This document shows positions 41,800 through 49,968 of a stretch of DNA of 64,000 bases, piece by piece. The stretch's first letter is position 1, and every line of letters begins with the position of its first letter. Origin of the DNA: JANXXV01 sp038200305 (GTDB lineage: Bacteria; Acidobacteriota; Terriglobia; Bryobacterales; Bryobacteraceae); assembly GCA_038200305.1 (NCBI GenBank), contig JBBPYD010000066.1:1-64000 (forward strand), written 5' to 3'. The notes beneath the pieces were generated by a model. It ran no database searches. It had not been told where the DNA came from and saw only the letters and a list, made by a program, of their open reading frames with translations. Made by a program: the position numbers and the translations under genes.

Positions 41800-43497
41800 A
41801 TGCCCTTACGTCAACTATATTATGTACTCTGTTCATCCTTAATCGTCATATTTTCAGTAAGTTGCACCACAGGTAAGCCACAAAGATTTGGACTGGCTTT
41901 TTTGCCGCCGGCGCCAAAACCGGCTATCACAGTCCCGCCTCTTCCAGATCCTCCACAATTAACAACAAATCCCTATCTTTCACAAACTCCCAGCTTCCTG
42001 AACCCTTCCCTGCAGCAGATTGACCGCCCATCGCCCGCCAGCCTTCGGATTCAAAGGGCGGACGAACGGTTCCAGGCCGGAAAGAATCTCTATCAAGCCA
42101 ATGACCTGGACAGCGCGAGGCGTGAATTTGACCGGGCGGTGGATATCCTTATGAGTGCGCCCGAAACCATGCCCGATCGGGCAAAGGTGGAGAAGCGTTT
42201 GGAACAGATGGTGGCCGCTATCCATCGTTACGACGTGAACGGCCTTGGCGCAGGCGATTTGTCCAGCCAGCCTGGGTATGACAAGGCTCCGCTTGAAGAC
42301 ATTCTTGAGATGACCTTCCCTGTAGATCCAAACCTGAAGCCCAAGGTGAGCGAGCAGGTTCTGGCTACTACTTCGCAGCTTCCTCTCCAGGTGAACGACT
42401 CAGTTCTTAGCTACATTCACTTCTTTTCCGGCGAGCGCGGGCATCGGACGCTGGTAGCCGGCCTGAAGCGGTCTGGCAAATACCGGTTTTTGATTTCTCG
42501 AATTCTGGCGGAAGAAGGAGTTCCGCAGGAGCTAATCTACCTGGCGCAGGCGGAGTCCGGTTTCTATCCTCGGGCGGTGTCGAATAAAGCAGCCACCGGG
42601 ATGTGGCAGTTTGTGCAATGGCGCGGCCGTGAGTATGGCCTGAACCAGACTTCATATATGGATGACCGGCTCGACCCGGAGAAGGCTACGCGGTCGGCGG
42701 CACGTCATCTTCGCGATCTGTACCAGAGGTTTGGAGATTGGTATCTGGCGATTGCGGCATATAACTGTGGACCGGGGGGAGTCGAAAAAGCGGTGGAGCG
42801 CACCGGCTATGCCGATTTCTGGCAGCTTCGGAGCCGCAATGCAATTCCGAAAGAAACTACTAATTACGTTCCCATCATTCTTGCTCTGACGATCATGGCG
42901 AAGAATCCGAAAGATTACGGAATCGACAATTTGGAACTGGATCAGCCTCTTGAGTACGAAACGATGAAGGTTGCGGCGCCTACTCACATAGCGCTGGTGG
43001 CTGACGTTGCCAAGCGGCCTGTATCGGAGATCCGCGAGTTAAATCCCGCTCTCTTGAGCAATGTGGCGCCCAGCGGTTATGAATTGCGCATCCCGAAAGG
43101 CAGTACACCGGCTGTACTCGCAGGACTGGAAAACGTTCCAGAACTGCGGCGTGCTTCCTGGCGTGTGCATCGTGTGGGGCAGGGTGAGACGCTCGCCTCC
43201 ATTGCAAGGCAGTACAACACTCCTGTGAGCAGCATCGCATCGGCAAACAGTTCGGCAGCCGTCGGTATTGGAGACGTGCTTCTGATACCAGCCGCGATGC
43301 AGGAAACCAAAATTCGCGTGATTGCAAGCAAACGGACGCCTGTGAGGAAAACGTCTGCCACCGCCCGCCACACACTTGCGAAAAACACAGTTTCGAAAAC
43401 GCCAGTCCGGCGTGCAGTCACTACGCAGCGCACACCGGCAAAGCCCGTTCAACATAGAGCGTCTGCCGCCGCAACGCAACGCGCCAGCCTCCGTTAG
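41800..43497 (+). CDS. mltD: MltD-like lytic transglycosylase lipoprotein with LysM domains
   Basis: The 565-residue protein has a lipobox-like SVSC near residue 22, so it is probably an outer-membrane lipoprotein. A proline-rich and a short TPR-like stretch (RADERFQAGKNLYQANDLDSARREFDRAV) precede the SLT domain, whose catalytic glutamate is in YLAQAESGFYPRAVSNKAATGMWQF; AIAAYNCGPGGVEKAV completes it. One clear LysM repeat (WRVHRVGQGETLASIARQYN) and a likely partial one earlier (near VAKRPVSEIRELNPALL) bind glycan. The tail is basic, rich in RTPVRKT-like repeats. It cleaves peptidoglycan glycosidic bonds. Confidence 0.9.
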   Translation: MPLRQLYYVLCSSLIVIFSVSCTTGKPQRFGLAFLPPAPKPAITVPPLPDPPQLTTNPYLSQTPSFLNPSLQQIDRPSPASLRIQRADERFQAGKNLYQANDLDSARREFDRAVDILMSAPETMPDRAKVEKRLEQMVAAIHRYDVNGLGAGDLSSQPGYDKAPLEDILEMTFPVDPNLKPKVSEQVLATTSQLPLQVNDSVLSYIHFFSGERGHRTLVAGLKRSGKYRFLISRILAEEGVPQELIYLAQAESGFYPRAVSNKAATGMWQFVQWRGREYGLNQTSYMDDRLDPEKATRSAARHLRDLYQRFGDWYLAIAAYNCGPGGVEKAVERTGYADFWQLRSRNAIPKETTNYVPIILALTIMAKNPKDYGIDNLELDQPLEYETMKVAAPTHIALVADVAKRPVSEIRELNPALLSNVAPSGYELRIPKGSTPAVLAGLENVPELRRASWRVHRVGQGETLASIARQYNTPVSSIASANSSAAVGIGDVLLIPAAMQETKIRVIASKRTPVRKTSATARHTLAKNTVSKTPVRRAVTTQRTPAKPVQHRASAAATQRASLR

Positions 43498-43520
43498 GTA
43501 ATCGCGAATTTCTCGATTTC

Positions 43521-43566
43521 AAGAGCACTGCAACCGGGCAACGGTGGCGGTGCTTTTGTTTTTTCT
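43521..43566 (+). terminator. Intrinsic terminator
   Basis: AGCACTGC (43524-43531) pairs with GCGGTGCT (43547-43554, one G-U), with an inner ACCG/CGGT stem, and is followed by TTTTGTTTTTT. It ends the transglycosylase transcript. Confidence 0.75.
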
Positions 43567-43567
43567 G

Positions 43568-43595
43568 TTGCCTTTGAAATAAAACGAGTTATGCT
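43568..43595 (+). promoter_or_regulatory. Candidate promoter of the histone-like gene
   Basis: TTGCCT (43568-43573) and TATGCT (43590-43595) are separated by 16 bases; AAGGAGG at 43614-43620 then precedes the ATG at 43629. Confidence 0.35.
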
Positions 43596-43628
43596 AGGGT
43601 TTGTAAATAGCCTAAGGAGGCCTTTTGC

Positions 43629-44360
43629 ATGCACCATCCGCGATTTGTTGCTCGCGAAGACGAAGAAGAACTCGACGACTTCGACTATGACGATGAGCAT
43701 GTCGAGCTGGAGTCAGAGATTGGAGAATATCGCTCCGAGGATGAGGATGAAGACATGGACGACATAGTGATCGACAACATTCCGCCAGAACCAGGCGGCC
43801 CTGCTACGGCTCGCGCGCCAGAACCAGAGGACAAAGAAACGCAAAATGGCGCTACCGAAGATTCAGCGCCCGATTCCACTCCGATGCCGGCCGATACGGG
43901 ATTTCAGACGTCAGCATCTCCGGACAAGCCAGTGAAAAAGGCAGCGGCAAGGGAAACGGCGAGGCCGCTTGCCAGAAAAACCGCTGCCAAGGCGCCGGTC
44001 AAGAAAGCGCCTACGCCCAAAGCACCAGCTAAGAAGGTAGCAGCGCCAGCAAAAAAGGCCTCGGCTAAGAAAGCCATGGCTAAACAAACTCCAACAAAGA
44101 AGGTACCGGTGAAAAAGACAGTAGCGAAGAGCGCGGCTTCCAAGACCGCATCTAAGGCCGCGCCGGCGAAAACAGCAGCCAAGAAGGGAGCCGCAAAGAA
44201 GGCGGCGCCGCAGAAAACCACCGCGAAGAAAGTAGCACTCAAAAAGGCAGCGCCCCAGAAGACAGCAACTAAGAAGGCAGCAGCTAAGAAGACCGCGCCC
44301 AAGACAGCAGTGAAAGCGCCTGTGAGGAAAGCGGCTGTGAAGAGCACCAAGAAGAGGTAA
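43629..44360 (+). CDS. Histone H1-like lysine/alanine-rich protein with acidic N-terminus
   Basis: The 243-residue protein is bipolar. Residues 1-75 are strongly acidic (DEEELDDFDYDDEHVELESE), then a neutral linker, then from about residue 100 a very basic tail built of degenerate units such as KKAAPQKT, AKKVA and KTAAKK, like eukaryotic H1 C-termini and bacterial HctA/AlgP-type proteins. It should bind DNA non-specifically and compact it; the acidic half may modulate binding or contact other proteins. Low complexity explains the long open antisense frames across it, which are not genes. A strong ribosome site lies eight bases upstream. Confidence 0.85.
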   Translation: MHHPRFVAREDEEELDDFDYDDEHVELESEIGEYRSEDEDEDMDDIVIDNIPPEPGGPATARAPEPEDKETQNGATEDSAPDSTPMPADTGFQTSASPDKPVKKAAARETARPLARKTAAKAPVKKAPTPKAPAKKVAAPAKKASAKKAMAKQTPTKKVPVKKTVAKSAASKTASKAAPAKTAAKKGAAKKAAPQKTTAKKVALKKAAPQKTATKKAAAKKTAPKTAVKAPVRKAAVKSTKKR

Positions 44361-44375
44361 GTTTTTTTCTAAAGA

Positions 44376-44406
44376 CAACAGGCACGAAACCATTTCGTGC
44401 CTGTTG
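44376..44406. terminator. Bidirectional terminator hairpin
   Basis: CAACAGGCACGAAA (44376-44389) pairs over 14 bases with 44393-44406 around a three-base loop, between convergent genes. Flanking T/A tracts are short (CTTT on the plus strand). Confidence 0.65.
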
Positions 44407-44420
44407 CTTTCACGGCGCAG

Positions 44421-44636
44421 CTACTTCGCAACCACTGTACGGCACCTTTCAAAGAGTTGTAATAGGGAATCGGCATATTCTTCCGACGTCTTACCTCCCT
44501 TTCCGCCGTAACCGGTTGATGTAGACCCTTTGCCATAACCAGTAGTCACCGCGATGAATTTCATCAACTCCAGCGCAATCTCATCCTTGCTCCGCCCTTG
44601 CGGCTGGGGCTGCGGCGCGTTGTTTTCGTCCGACAT
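44421..44636 (-). CDS. Small hypothetical protein
   Basis: This 71-residue protein has a glutamine/proline-rich start, a helix (KDEIALELMKFIAVTTGYGK), a glycine-rich loop (GYGGKGGKTSEEYADSL) and a second helix (LLQLFERCRTVVAK). A GGAGGA ribosome site lies 12 bases upstream. I do not recognise it. It is divergent from the HipA-like gene with a 48-base gap, which would fit an accessory protein of that gene, but this is only positional. Confidence 0.6.
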   Translation of the reverse strand: MSDENNAPQPQPQGRSKDEIALELMKFIAVTTGYGKGSTSTGYGGKGGKTSEEYADSLLQLFERCRTVVAK

Positions 44637-44684
44637 CTTCGATAAGTCCTCCGGATTAGAATAAGCTCTTAGGTTACTCTACTC

Positions 44685-45518
44685 ATGCCCGTCAATGCCC
44701 GGAGGCTGATCCGAAAAATGCGTGGCGGAGCACAATCGCATCTAATCGAAGCCGACGACGGCCGCTTCTACGTTGTAAAATTCCAGAACAATCCTCAGCA
44801 CCGGCGCATTCTAGTGAACGAATGGATCGCGTCTAAGTTTCTGCAGTACTTGCAGATCGCGATTCCTGATACGGCCATCGTACGGCTCTCGGAAGAGTTC
44901 CTCGCAGAAAATCCCGACGTTCACATTCAGCTTGGGAATATCCGCGCAGCGGTCTCACCGGGCTGGCATTTCGGTTCCTGTTTTCCAGGCGACCCTGCAA
45001 AGGTCGCCGTGTATGACTTTGTTCCCGACGCATTGCTGAAGCAGGTGGCGAACCTGCCGGAATTCCTGGGCATCCTTGTCTTCGACAAGTGGACCGCGAA
45101 CGCGGACGCGCGTCAGTCCATATTTATTCGAGCGCGTCTGCGTGAATTTGCACCGGCGTTGTCCGATCATCCTCTGCGTACCGGCTTCATCGCTCTGATG
45201 ATGGACCATGGCTATATTTTCAACGGCCCTCATTGGGACTATCCCGATTCACCCCTGCAAGGGATTTATTACCGTCCTATGGTCTATGGGAGCGTCAGTG
45301 GCTTCGACGATTTTCAACCCTGGCTGGACCGGGTGACAAACTTTCCAGAAAGCGTAGTGGATGAGGCCTACCGGAGCATTCCGCCGGAATGGGTGAGAGG
45401 CGATGAAGACGCGCTCGAATGCATGCTGCAGAAATTGATGCAGCGGCGCAGCCGTACGGCCGCCCTAATCAAGGATTGTTGCGAAGGGCGGATAAGGCCG
45501 TTCCCAAACTGGAAGTGA
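44685..45518 (+). CDS. HipA-family kinase-like protein
   Basis: The 277-residue protein matches the group of short HipA-like kinases: an N-terminal lobe with GGAQSHLIEADDGRFYVVKF and the lysine in VKF, FDKWTANADARQS with the catalytic aspartate (D-x-N-x-D replaced by TANADAR), and MMDHGYIFNG where the metal-binding D sits. Classical HipA toxins phosphorylate aminoacyl-tRNA synthetases; these shorter ones are uncharacterised and usually lack a HipB partner, as here. The end overlaps the convergent ThiO-like gene by 50 bases. Confidence 0.78.
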   Translation: MPVNARRLIRKMRGGAQSHLIEADDGRFYVVKFQNNPQHRRILVNEWIASKFLQYLQIAIPDTAIVRLSEEFLAENPDVHIQLGNIRAAVSPGWHFGSCFPGDPAKVAVYDFVPDALLKQVANLPEFLGILVFDKWTANADARQSIFIRARLREFAPALSDHPLRTGFIALMMDHGYIFNGPHWDYPDSPLQGIYYRPMVYGSVSGFDDFQPWLDRVTNFPESVVDEAYRSIPPEWVRGDEDALECMLQKLMQRRSRTAALIKDCCEGRIRPFPNWK

Positions 45519-46482
45519 CACCGTCCGCGATGCGGTGCGCCGTCGCCGGGGCCGCCAGAATTCCGTTTCGGTAGTGTCCGTATGCCAGCCAGTAGCGGGA
45601 ATCCTCAAACTGGCCAATCGCGGGTTCAGGTGTCTCAATTCCTGGACGAAATCCAATCCAGCAACGCGCTGGAGCAACATCCCGCAGCACCGGGTAGAGC
45701 GTCTCCGCTCGACTGCGGACGTCTTTCACGATTTGCCGGTTTACGTTTGTATCGAAGCCCACGTGCTCGGTTGTGGACCCAGCTACCGTGAACCCGTTCT
45801 GGCGCTGCAGTAGATAAGTGTGGCCGCATCGCCGGACTGGGCCGAGACTTCCGGCCGGCAAACCATACCCGATTAAGTGCCCCTTCACTGGAAAAGACTT
45901 TGGAATTCCGTTTACGCCCGCAATGCCGCCGCTCCATGCACCGGCAGAGAGCACCACAGCCTGGGCGTTAAGGTTGTCCAGCCGCTCGACGGGCGATCCT
46001 TCCATCAACTCCACCCCCAACTGAAGGCACGCGGCCCGCAACGCTTGCAGGACGTGTACAGGATCGACAATGGCATCATCTGGATAGAACAGCGATCTCT
46101 CGGCGCATGGTTCCGACCGGACTCCCATCTCAGCCTGCACTCGAGCGCGAGCGATCAGCGCTTCCCAGCCCTGTCCGGATTCGGCGCTTTCAATCGCGCC
46201 GCATCTAAGATAGTCGATGAACACTCCCGTGGTCTCCGAGAGTTCCCGCACGAACTCGGGATAGAGGCGCAGGCTGTCCACCAGCAGCCGTCCAAAGGCG
46301 GAGGGTGATTCGATTTCGCCGCCCGGCGCCAGCATTCCTGCCCCTGCGCTGCTTGCTTGCCCGCCCATCTTCCCCGCATCCCGCAATTGAACATGCAGAC
46401 CACGTTGCGCGAGCCGCCACGCAATGGACGCCCCGATGATGCCTGCGCCCACTACGATCACTTCCGGTGATTGATAACTCAT
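45469..46482 (-). CDS. thiO: ThiO-like glycine oxidase (FAD-dependent)
   Basis: From ATG 46482 the product is 337 residues. The dinucleotide fold starts VIVVGAGIIGASIAWRLAQRG, followed by GQASSAGAGMLAPGGE, which is the ThiO phrase, and the C-terminal YWLAYGHYRNGILAAPATA completes the FAD site. Glycine oxidase makes iminoacetate for the thiazole of thiamine. No other thiamine gene is near, so a role on another amine or amino acid is possible. The frame extends to 46668 but this part overlaps the divergent aminotransferase start. Confidence 0.88.
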   Translation of the reverse strand: MSYQSPEVIVVGAGIIGASIAWRLAQRGLHVQLRDAGKMGGQASSAGAGMLAPGGEIESPSAFGRLLVDSLRLYPEFVRELSETTGVFIDYLRCGAIESAESGQGWEALIARARVQAEMGVRSEPCAERSLFYPDDAIVDPVHVLQALRAACLQLGVELMEGSPVERLDNLNAQAVVLSAGAWSGGIAGVNGIPKSFPVKGHLIGYGLPAGSLGPVRRCGHTYLLQRQNGFTVAGSTTEHVGFDTNVNRQIVKDVRSRAETLYPVLRDVAPARCWIGFRPGIETPEPAIGQFEDSRYWLAYGHYRNGILAAPATAHRIADGVTSSLGTALSALRNNP

Positions 46483-46521
46483 TCCTCTCTTACCATCGTA
46501 TCCGTTAGAATTATGGTTGCT

Positions 46522-47379
46522 ATGCATCGTTATATTCTTCACAACGGCGAAATTCTGAATGCGGATGAAAAGGTACTTGCGGCGGGCCAAGTCGGATTCC
46601 TGAACGGCTGGGGAGTATTCAGCACCATTCGTGTGGCTCGTGGAGTCTTGTTTGAGTTTGCGCGACACTTCGACCGGATGAAGCGCGATGCGTTGTTGAT
46701 GAAAGTTCCCTTCCCCGGCGATCCGGATTGGTTGGAGCGGCGTCTGCTTCAGTTAGTGGAGCGAAACCAAGCCAATGACGCGACGCTTCGGGTGGCGGTG
46801 GTGCGGAATCGCGGCGGAATCTTTGAAGGGCCGGATCTAGAGCGGGATTTCGATGTGGTCGCCTTCACCACCGGGCTCAAGAACTGGGGTGTTGGCGTGA
46901 AACTCGGAGTGCTGCCGGACGCAAGACACGCAGCCTCCCGTTTTTCAGGCGTGAAGGTTACTTCCTGGGCGATGAACCTCACCATCTACGAGGAAGCACA
47001 TGAGCGTGGTTTCGACGAAATGGTTTTGCTGAATGAGCGCGGCGAAATCAGTGAGTGTACTTCGGCCAATATTTTCATTTCGGTTGGCAACCAGGTATGG
47101 ACACCTCCGCTGAGTTCCGGCTGCCTGCCAGGGATCACCCGCGAGTTGCTGTTGTCCGAAATTCGCGTTCCAGGAATTCGCATTGCCGAGAAAACCCTAA
47201 CGCTGGCGGATCTGCAAGCCGCCGACGAGGTCTTCATCACTTCCACCACGCGCGATTTGCTCCCGGTGCTGTCCATCGATGGCCTCGGCATCCAGCATAA
47301 CGGACGCAGCCGCGGCTCCCTGCAAGCCGCCTTCTCGCAATATATCGAGGACTATGTGTGCGTCCGGGCTGGTGTGTGA
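46522..47379 (+). CDS. Class IV aminotransferase (BCAT / ADC lyase family)
   Basis: This 285-residue PLP protein starts at ATG 46522 (or 46513). HRYILHNGEILNADEKVLAAGQVGFLNGWGVFSTIRV leads to RHFDRMKRDALLM; the PLP lysine lies in SGVKVTSWAMNL and the phosphate loop in GEISECTSANIFI; SSGCLPGITRELLL and ITSTTRDLLPV complete it. The family contains branched-chain aminotransferases, D-amino acid aminotransferases and 4-amino-4-deoxychorismate lyase (PabC); the short length favours PabC or D-type activity. It is followed by a zinc-ribbon protein 12 bases later. Confidence 0.88.
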   Translation: MHRYILHNGEILNADEKVLAAGQVGFLNGWGVFSTIRVARGVLFEFARHFDRMKRDALLMKVPFPGDPDWLERRLLQLVERNQANDATLRVAVVRNRGGIFEGPDLERDFDVVAFTTGLKNWGVGVKLGVLPDARHAASRFSGVKVTSWAMNLTIYEEAHERGFDEMVLLNERGEISECTSANIFISVGNQVWTPPLSSGCLPGITRELLLSEIRVPGIRIAEKTLTLADLQAADEVFITSTTRDLLPVLSIDGLGIQHNGRSRGSLQAAFSQYIEDYVCVRAGV

Positions 47380-47391
47380 CGGATAAGCGCT

Positions 47392-47790
47392 ATGCTGGCC
47401 ATCCATTGTCCGGAGTGCAATTCACGCAATTTGCGGTTTTCGCTCTCCAGGTCTTTGGGCGAGCGGCTCATGAAGACGTTCGGCGTCTTCCATCTCCGTT
47501 GCAAGGATTGCGATGCACGCTTCTCCAGCCAGATTTTGGATCTTCGTAACGCTTTTTACGCCCGCTGCCCGCGTTGTTACCGCTTGGACTTGAGTACCTG
47601 GTCACTTGAATACTACCGTCTTCCCACGCGATGGCGCTTCTGGTTGAAGCTCGGCGCTCAAGCGCACCGGTGCGAGTATTGCCGTAATAACTTCGTCAGT
47701 TTCCGCCGCTGCAAGATCAAATTTATCGGCCGCACACGAGCCCCGGACGGACTGCCGGCGGTTTCAAACAATACTCCGAACAAATCCTGA
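47392..47790 (+). CDS. Zinc-ribbon protein with four CxxC motifs
   Basis: The 132-residue protein has CPEC at residues 6-9, CKDC at 37-40, CPRC at 59-62 and CEYC at 94-97, i.e. two tandem four-cysteine zinc ribbons. Between them lie aromatic and basic residues (TRWRFWLKLG). The C-terminal part is basic, then disordered. It is probably an RNA- or DNA-binding or structural metal protein; the exact family is not recognised. It follows the aminotransferase gene closely and is likely co-transcribed. Confidence 0.7.
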   Translation: MLAIHCPECNSRNLRFSLSRSLGERLMKTFGVFHLRCKDCDARFSSQILDLRNAFYARCPRCYRLDLSTWSLEYYRLPTRWRFWLKLGAQAHRCEYCRNNFVSFRRCKIKFIGRTRAPDGLPAVSNNTPNKS

Positions 47791-47799
47791 ACAAATCTG

Positions 47800-47828
47800 T
47801 TGACACAAACCGGCGTCTAAGGTACAGT
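47800..47828 (+). promoter_or_regulatory. Sigma-70 promoter of the GntR regulator
   Basis: TTGACA (47800-47805), a 17-base spacer and TACAGT (47823-47828) form a near-consensus promoter 37 bases before the ATG at 47865. Confidence 0.75.
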
Positions 47829-47862
47829 CTTACTGTGCCACTTCACTAGTACAGTAAGACTG
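47824..47862. promoter_or_regulatory. YtrA-type double operator
   Basis: CAGTCTTACTGT (47825-47836) and its exact reverse complement ACAGTAAGACTG (47851-47862) are 14 bases apart. Each half is itself a palindrome (ACAGT-N3-ACTGT type). The first overlaps the -10 hexamer and the second lies in the leader, as expected for autorepression. Confidence 0.8.
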
Positions 47863-47864
47863 CG

Positions 47865-48269
47865 ATGCATTTCAGACTCAATCCAACTTCGGGCGTTCCG
47901 ATCTACCTTCAGTTGATGGAGCAGATCAAACACGCGGTTGAGACCGGCGCACTGCATTCAGGCGATCAATTACCGGGCATCCGGACACTCGCCGGGACTC
48001 TGGTAATGAACCCCCATACCGTAGCGAAGGCCTACCGCGAACTTCAACATGAAGGCCTGATTGAAGTGCGTCACGGTTCCGGGGCATTCGTGGCGGGAGG
48101 CTATTCATCGACGAACGATTCCCTCCGGATACGGAAGGCGCAAGGCATTCTCAAATCCACGGTGGAGCGCTTGATCTCTCTCGGCATGGCCGAAGATGAG
48201 ATGCGCCGGTTATTCGAATACGAATTGTTGCAATTGCGGGAGAACACGACGATAAGGACCGGCAAATAG
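47865..48269 (+). CDS. GntR-family regulator (YtrA type)
   Basis: This 134-residue protein has a GntR winged helix (GVPIYLQLMEQIKHAVETGALHSGDQLPGIRTLAGTL, then NPHTVAKAYRELQHEGLIEVRHGSGAFV) and a short C-terminal dimerisation helix, the YtrA arrangement. Such regulators repress ABC transporter operons in the same transcript. It is intact with an intact double operator, although the ABC genes that follow are disrupted, so it may regulate other genes or simply be a recent leftover. No ribosome site is obvious before the ATG. Confidence 0.9.
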   Translation: MHFRLNPTSGVPIYLQLMEQIKHAVETGALHSGDQLPGIRTLAGTLVMNPHTVAKAYRELQHEGLIEVRHGSGAFVAGGYSSTNDSLRIRKAQGILKSTVERLISLGMAEDEMRRLFEYELLQLRENTTIRTGK

Positions 48270-49170
48270 ATGAGCGGCTTCATCATTGAGACCAACAATC
48301 TGCAAAGCGATTCGGCCAGACCAGGGCGCTGACCAGTTTGAATCTCGCAGTGCCACGCGGCTCCATATGCGGATTTCTCGGATGCAATGGAGCAGGTAAG
48401 GCAACGACAATCCGGCTTCTGCTTGGCATGCTGCGGCCCGGCGGCGGAGAAGGAGTCGTATGCGGACATCGCATTGACACCCGCATGGGAAGCCTTGCAA
48501 TTCGCCGGCGTGTGGGATTCGTGAGCGAAACCAAAGATCTGTATCCAAGTATGACGGTGGCTCAGGTTCTGCGCTTCACAGGCCTTTTTATCCGGAGGCG
48601 CCATGATCGCGAGCGGCAGTATTTGGCTCTATTTGAACTGCCCATGGACAGACCAGTCACTAAGCTGTCGAAAGGGATGCGAACCAAGCTCATGCTATTG
48701 CTCGCCATGTCGCGAGGGGCTGAGTTGTTAATTCTGGACGAGCCCACGGACGGCCTGGATCCGGCGATGATAGAAGATGTCTTGCGAGCATTGGTGGGAC
48801 TCACCGCCGCCGATGGAGTAACCATTTTCTTCTCTTCGCATCAACTCTCCGAAGTGGAACAGATTGCCGATCGCGTTTGCATGATTGACGGCGGCCGTAC
48901 CGTGATTTCGGATTCTCTCGACAACCTAAAAGCCCAATACAGGCGTGTGCAACTGGTCTTTGAGGACGAGCCGCCGGAGCGTGTTCTTGCTTATACCGGA
49001 GCTGACGAAGTACAGCATCAGGGGCGAACGGTTTCAATTCTCGCCCGCGAGGGTATTCAGGAAATCGTGGACTGTGCACGGTCGTGCCGTGCGACATCAT
49101 CGAAATACAGCGGGTTACCTTGAAGGAATTGTTTCTGCAGAAATCGAGAGGCGCCCATGCTCTGGTATAA
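48270..49170 (+). pseudogene. ABC transporter ATP-binding gene (YtrB-like), frameshifted
   Basis: The start MSGFIIETNNL runs to a stop unless one base is restored near 48302; the family sequence then continues as AKRFGQTRALTSLNLAVPRG and on through LSKGMRTKLMLLLAM, LLILDEPTDGLDP and FFSSHQLSEVEQ. A second shift near 49081 is needed to reach PCDIIEIQRVTLKELFLQ and the stop at 49168-49170. Walker A reads GCNGAGKAT where GKT/S-T is expected, so the nucleotide site is also damaged. A fragment from 48338 to 49123 is open but lacks both ends. Confidence 0.88.
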
Positions 49171-49933
49171 ATCGTTGTTTGAAGTCCGGTCCCGTTTCCT
49201 GCTGTGTCTGGCCGGGGCGCTCTGCTTGTGTTTCATGGGCTCCACCATATACAGCCGAGCCTGAGAGTCATGGCGGAGAGTCCCTGGTCGGCAAAGGCTT
49301 TGGCGCCCGCGCTCAGGGCCGCGATGACGGGGAGATCGGCGGGCTTCAATTACGTGCAACTTGGGTTAATTCAAGCTACTCTTCGCCCTTGCCATGCCCA
49401 TGTTCGCGTTTCTGTTGGCGGGAGCCGGCATCAACTCTCAAACCAGCTTCGGAGTAAGGCGAACATTTCACGGCTCCATGGCTTTCACCCTGTCGATTCC
49501 AGTCACACGCCATTGCCTGCTTAGCATGAGGGTGGGCATTGGCCTCTTTGCGTTTCTCATCCTGCTGGTGGCAGTGGTTGCGATGATCCTGGTGATGGGG
49601 GCGAACTCTGGATTTCCATTCTCGCTCGCCGAACTGACGCCGCTCGCCGTAAGCCTGCTGGCGGGTTGTCTGGTGTTCTATTCGATTCAACCCTGCTGGC
49701 GGTCTTCCTGGACGAGTTTTGGCAATGCAATGCCTCGTTATCATTATCGGGATTCTGGAATATCTGTCTGTCAGCTTTCCAGCACTTGCGCCATTCAATA
49801 TTTTCGGCTGATGAGCGGCGAAATGTACTTGTATGCCGGTGGACTGCCGTGGGTTGCCATCGGCTCCGCTTTGCTCACCTCGCTGTTGATCTACGCGTTT
49901 ACCGCCGCGGCAATTGAGCGCCGGGAATTCTGA
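49157..49933 (+). pseudogene. ABC-2-type permease gene, multiply frameshifted
   Basis: An ATG at 49157 gives MLWYKSLFEVRSRFLL and a membrane segment, but stops at 49262-49264. Permease-like hydrophobic sequence resumes in other frames: FALAMPMFAFLLAGAG and LFAFLILLVAVVAMILVM (one frame), STLLAVFLDEFWQ (another), CLVIIIGILEYLSVSF (another), and YAGGLPWVAIGSALLTSLLIYAF with the stop at 49931-49933. At least four shifts are needed. With the ATPase it formed a YtrBC-like exporter of unknown substrate. Confidence 0.8.
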
Positions 49934-49968
49934 GGCCGCAACGGGAGTATCATACAAGACGAACCTGT

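Noticed and set aside
43932..44357. CRISPR-like or tandem DNA repeat
   Set aside because: The repetitiveness is in codons for lysine and alanine and the units are irregular, without constant spacers.
43904..44393. Two long hydrophobic antisense frames across the histone-like gene
   Set aside because: They are produced by complementing the lysine/alanine repeats (giving alanine/phenylalanine/leucine-rich text) and lack a ribosome site.
49666..49917. Separate small membrane protein gene
   Set aside because: The sequence is one frame of the decayed ABC permease and joins to its neighbours by frameshift.
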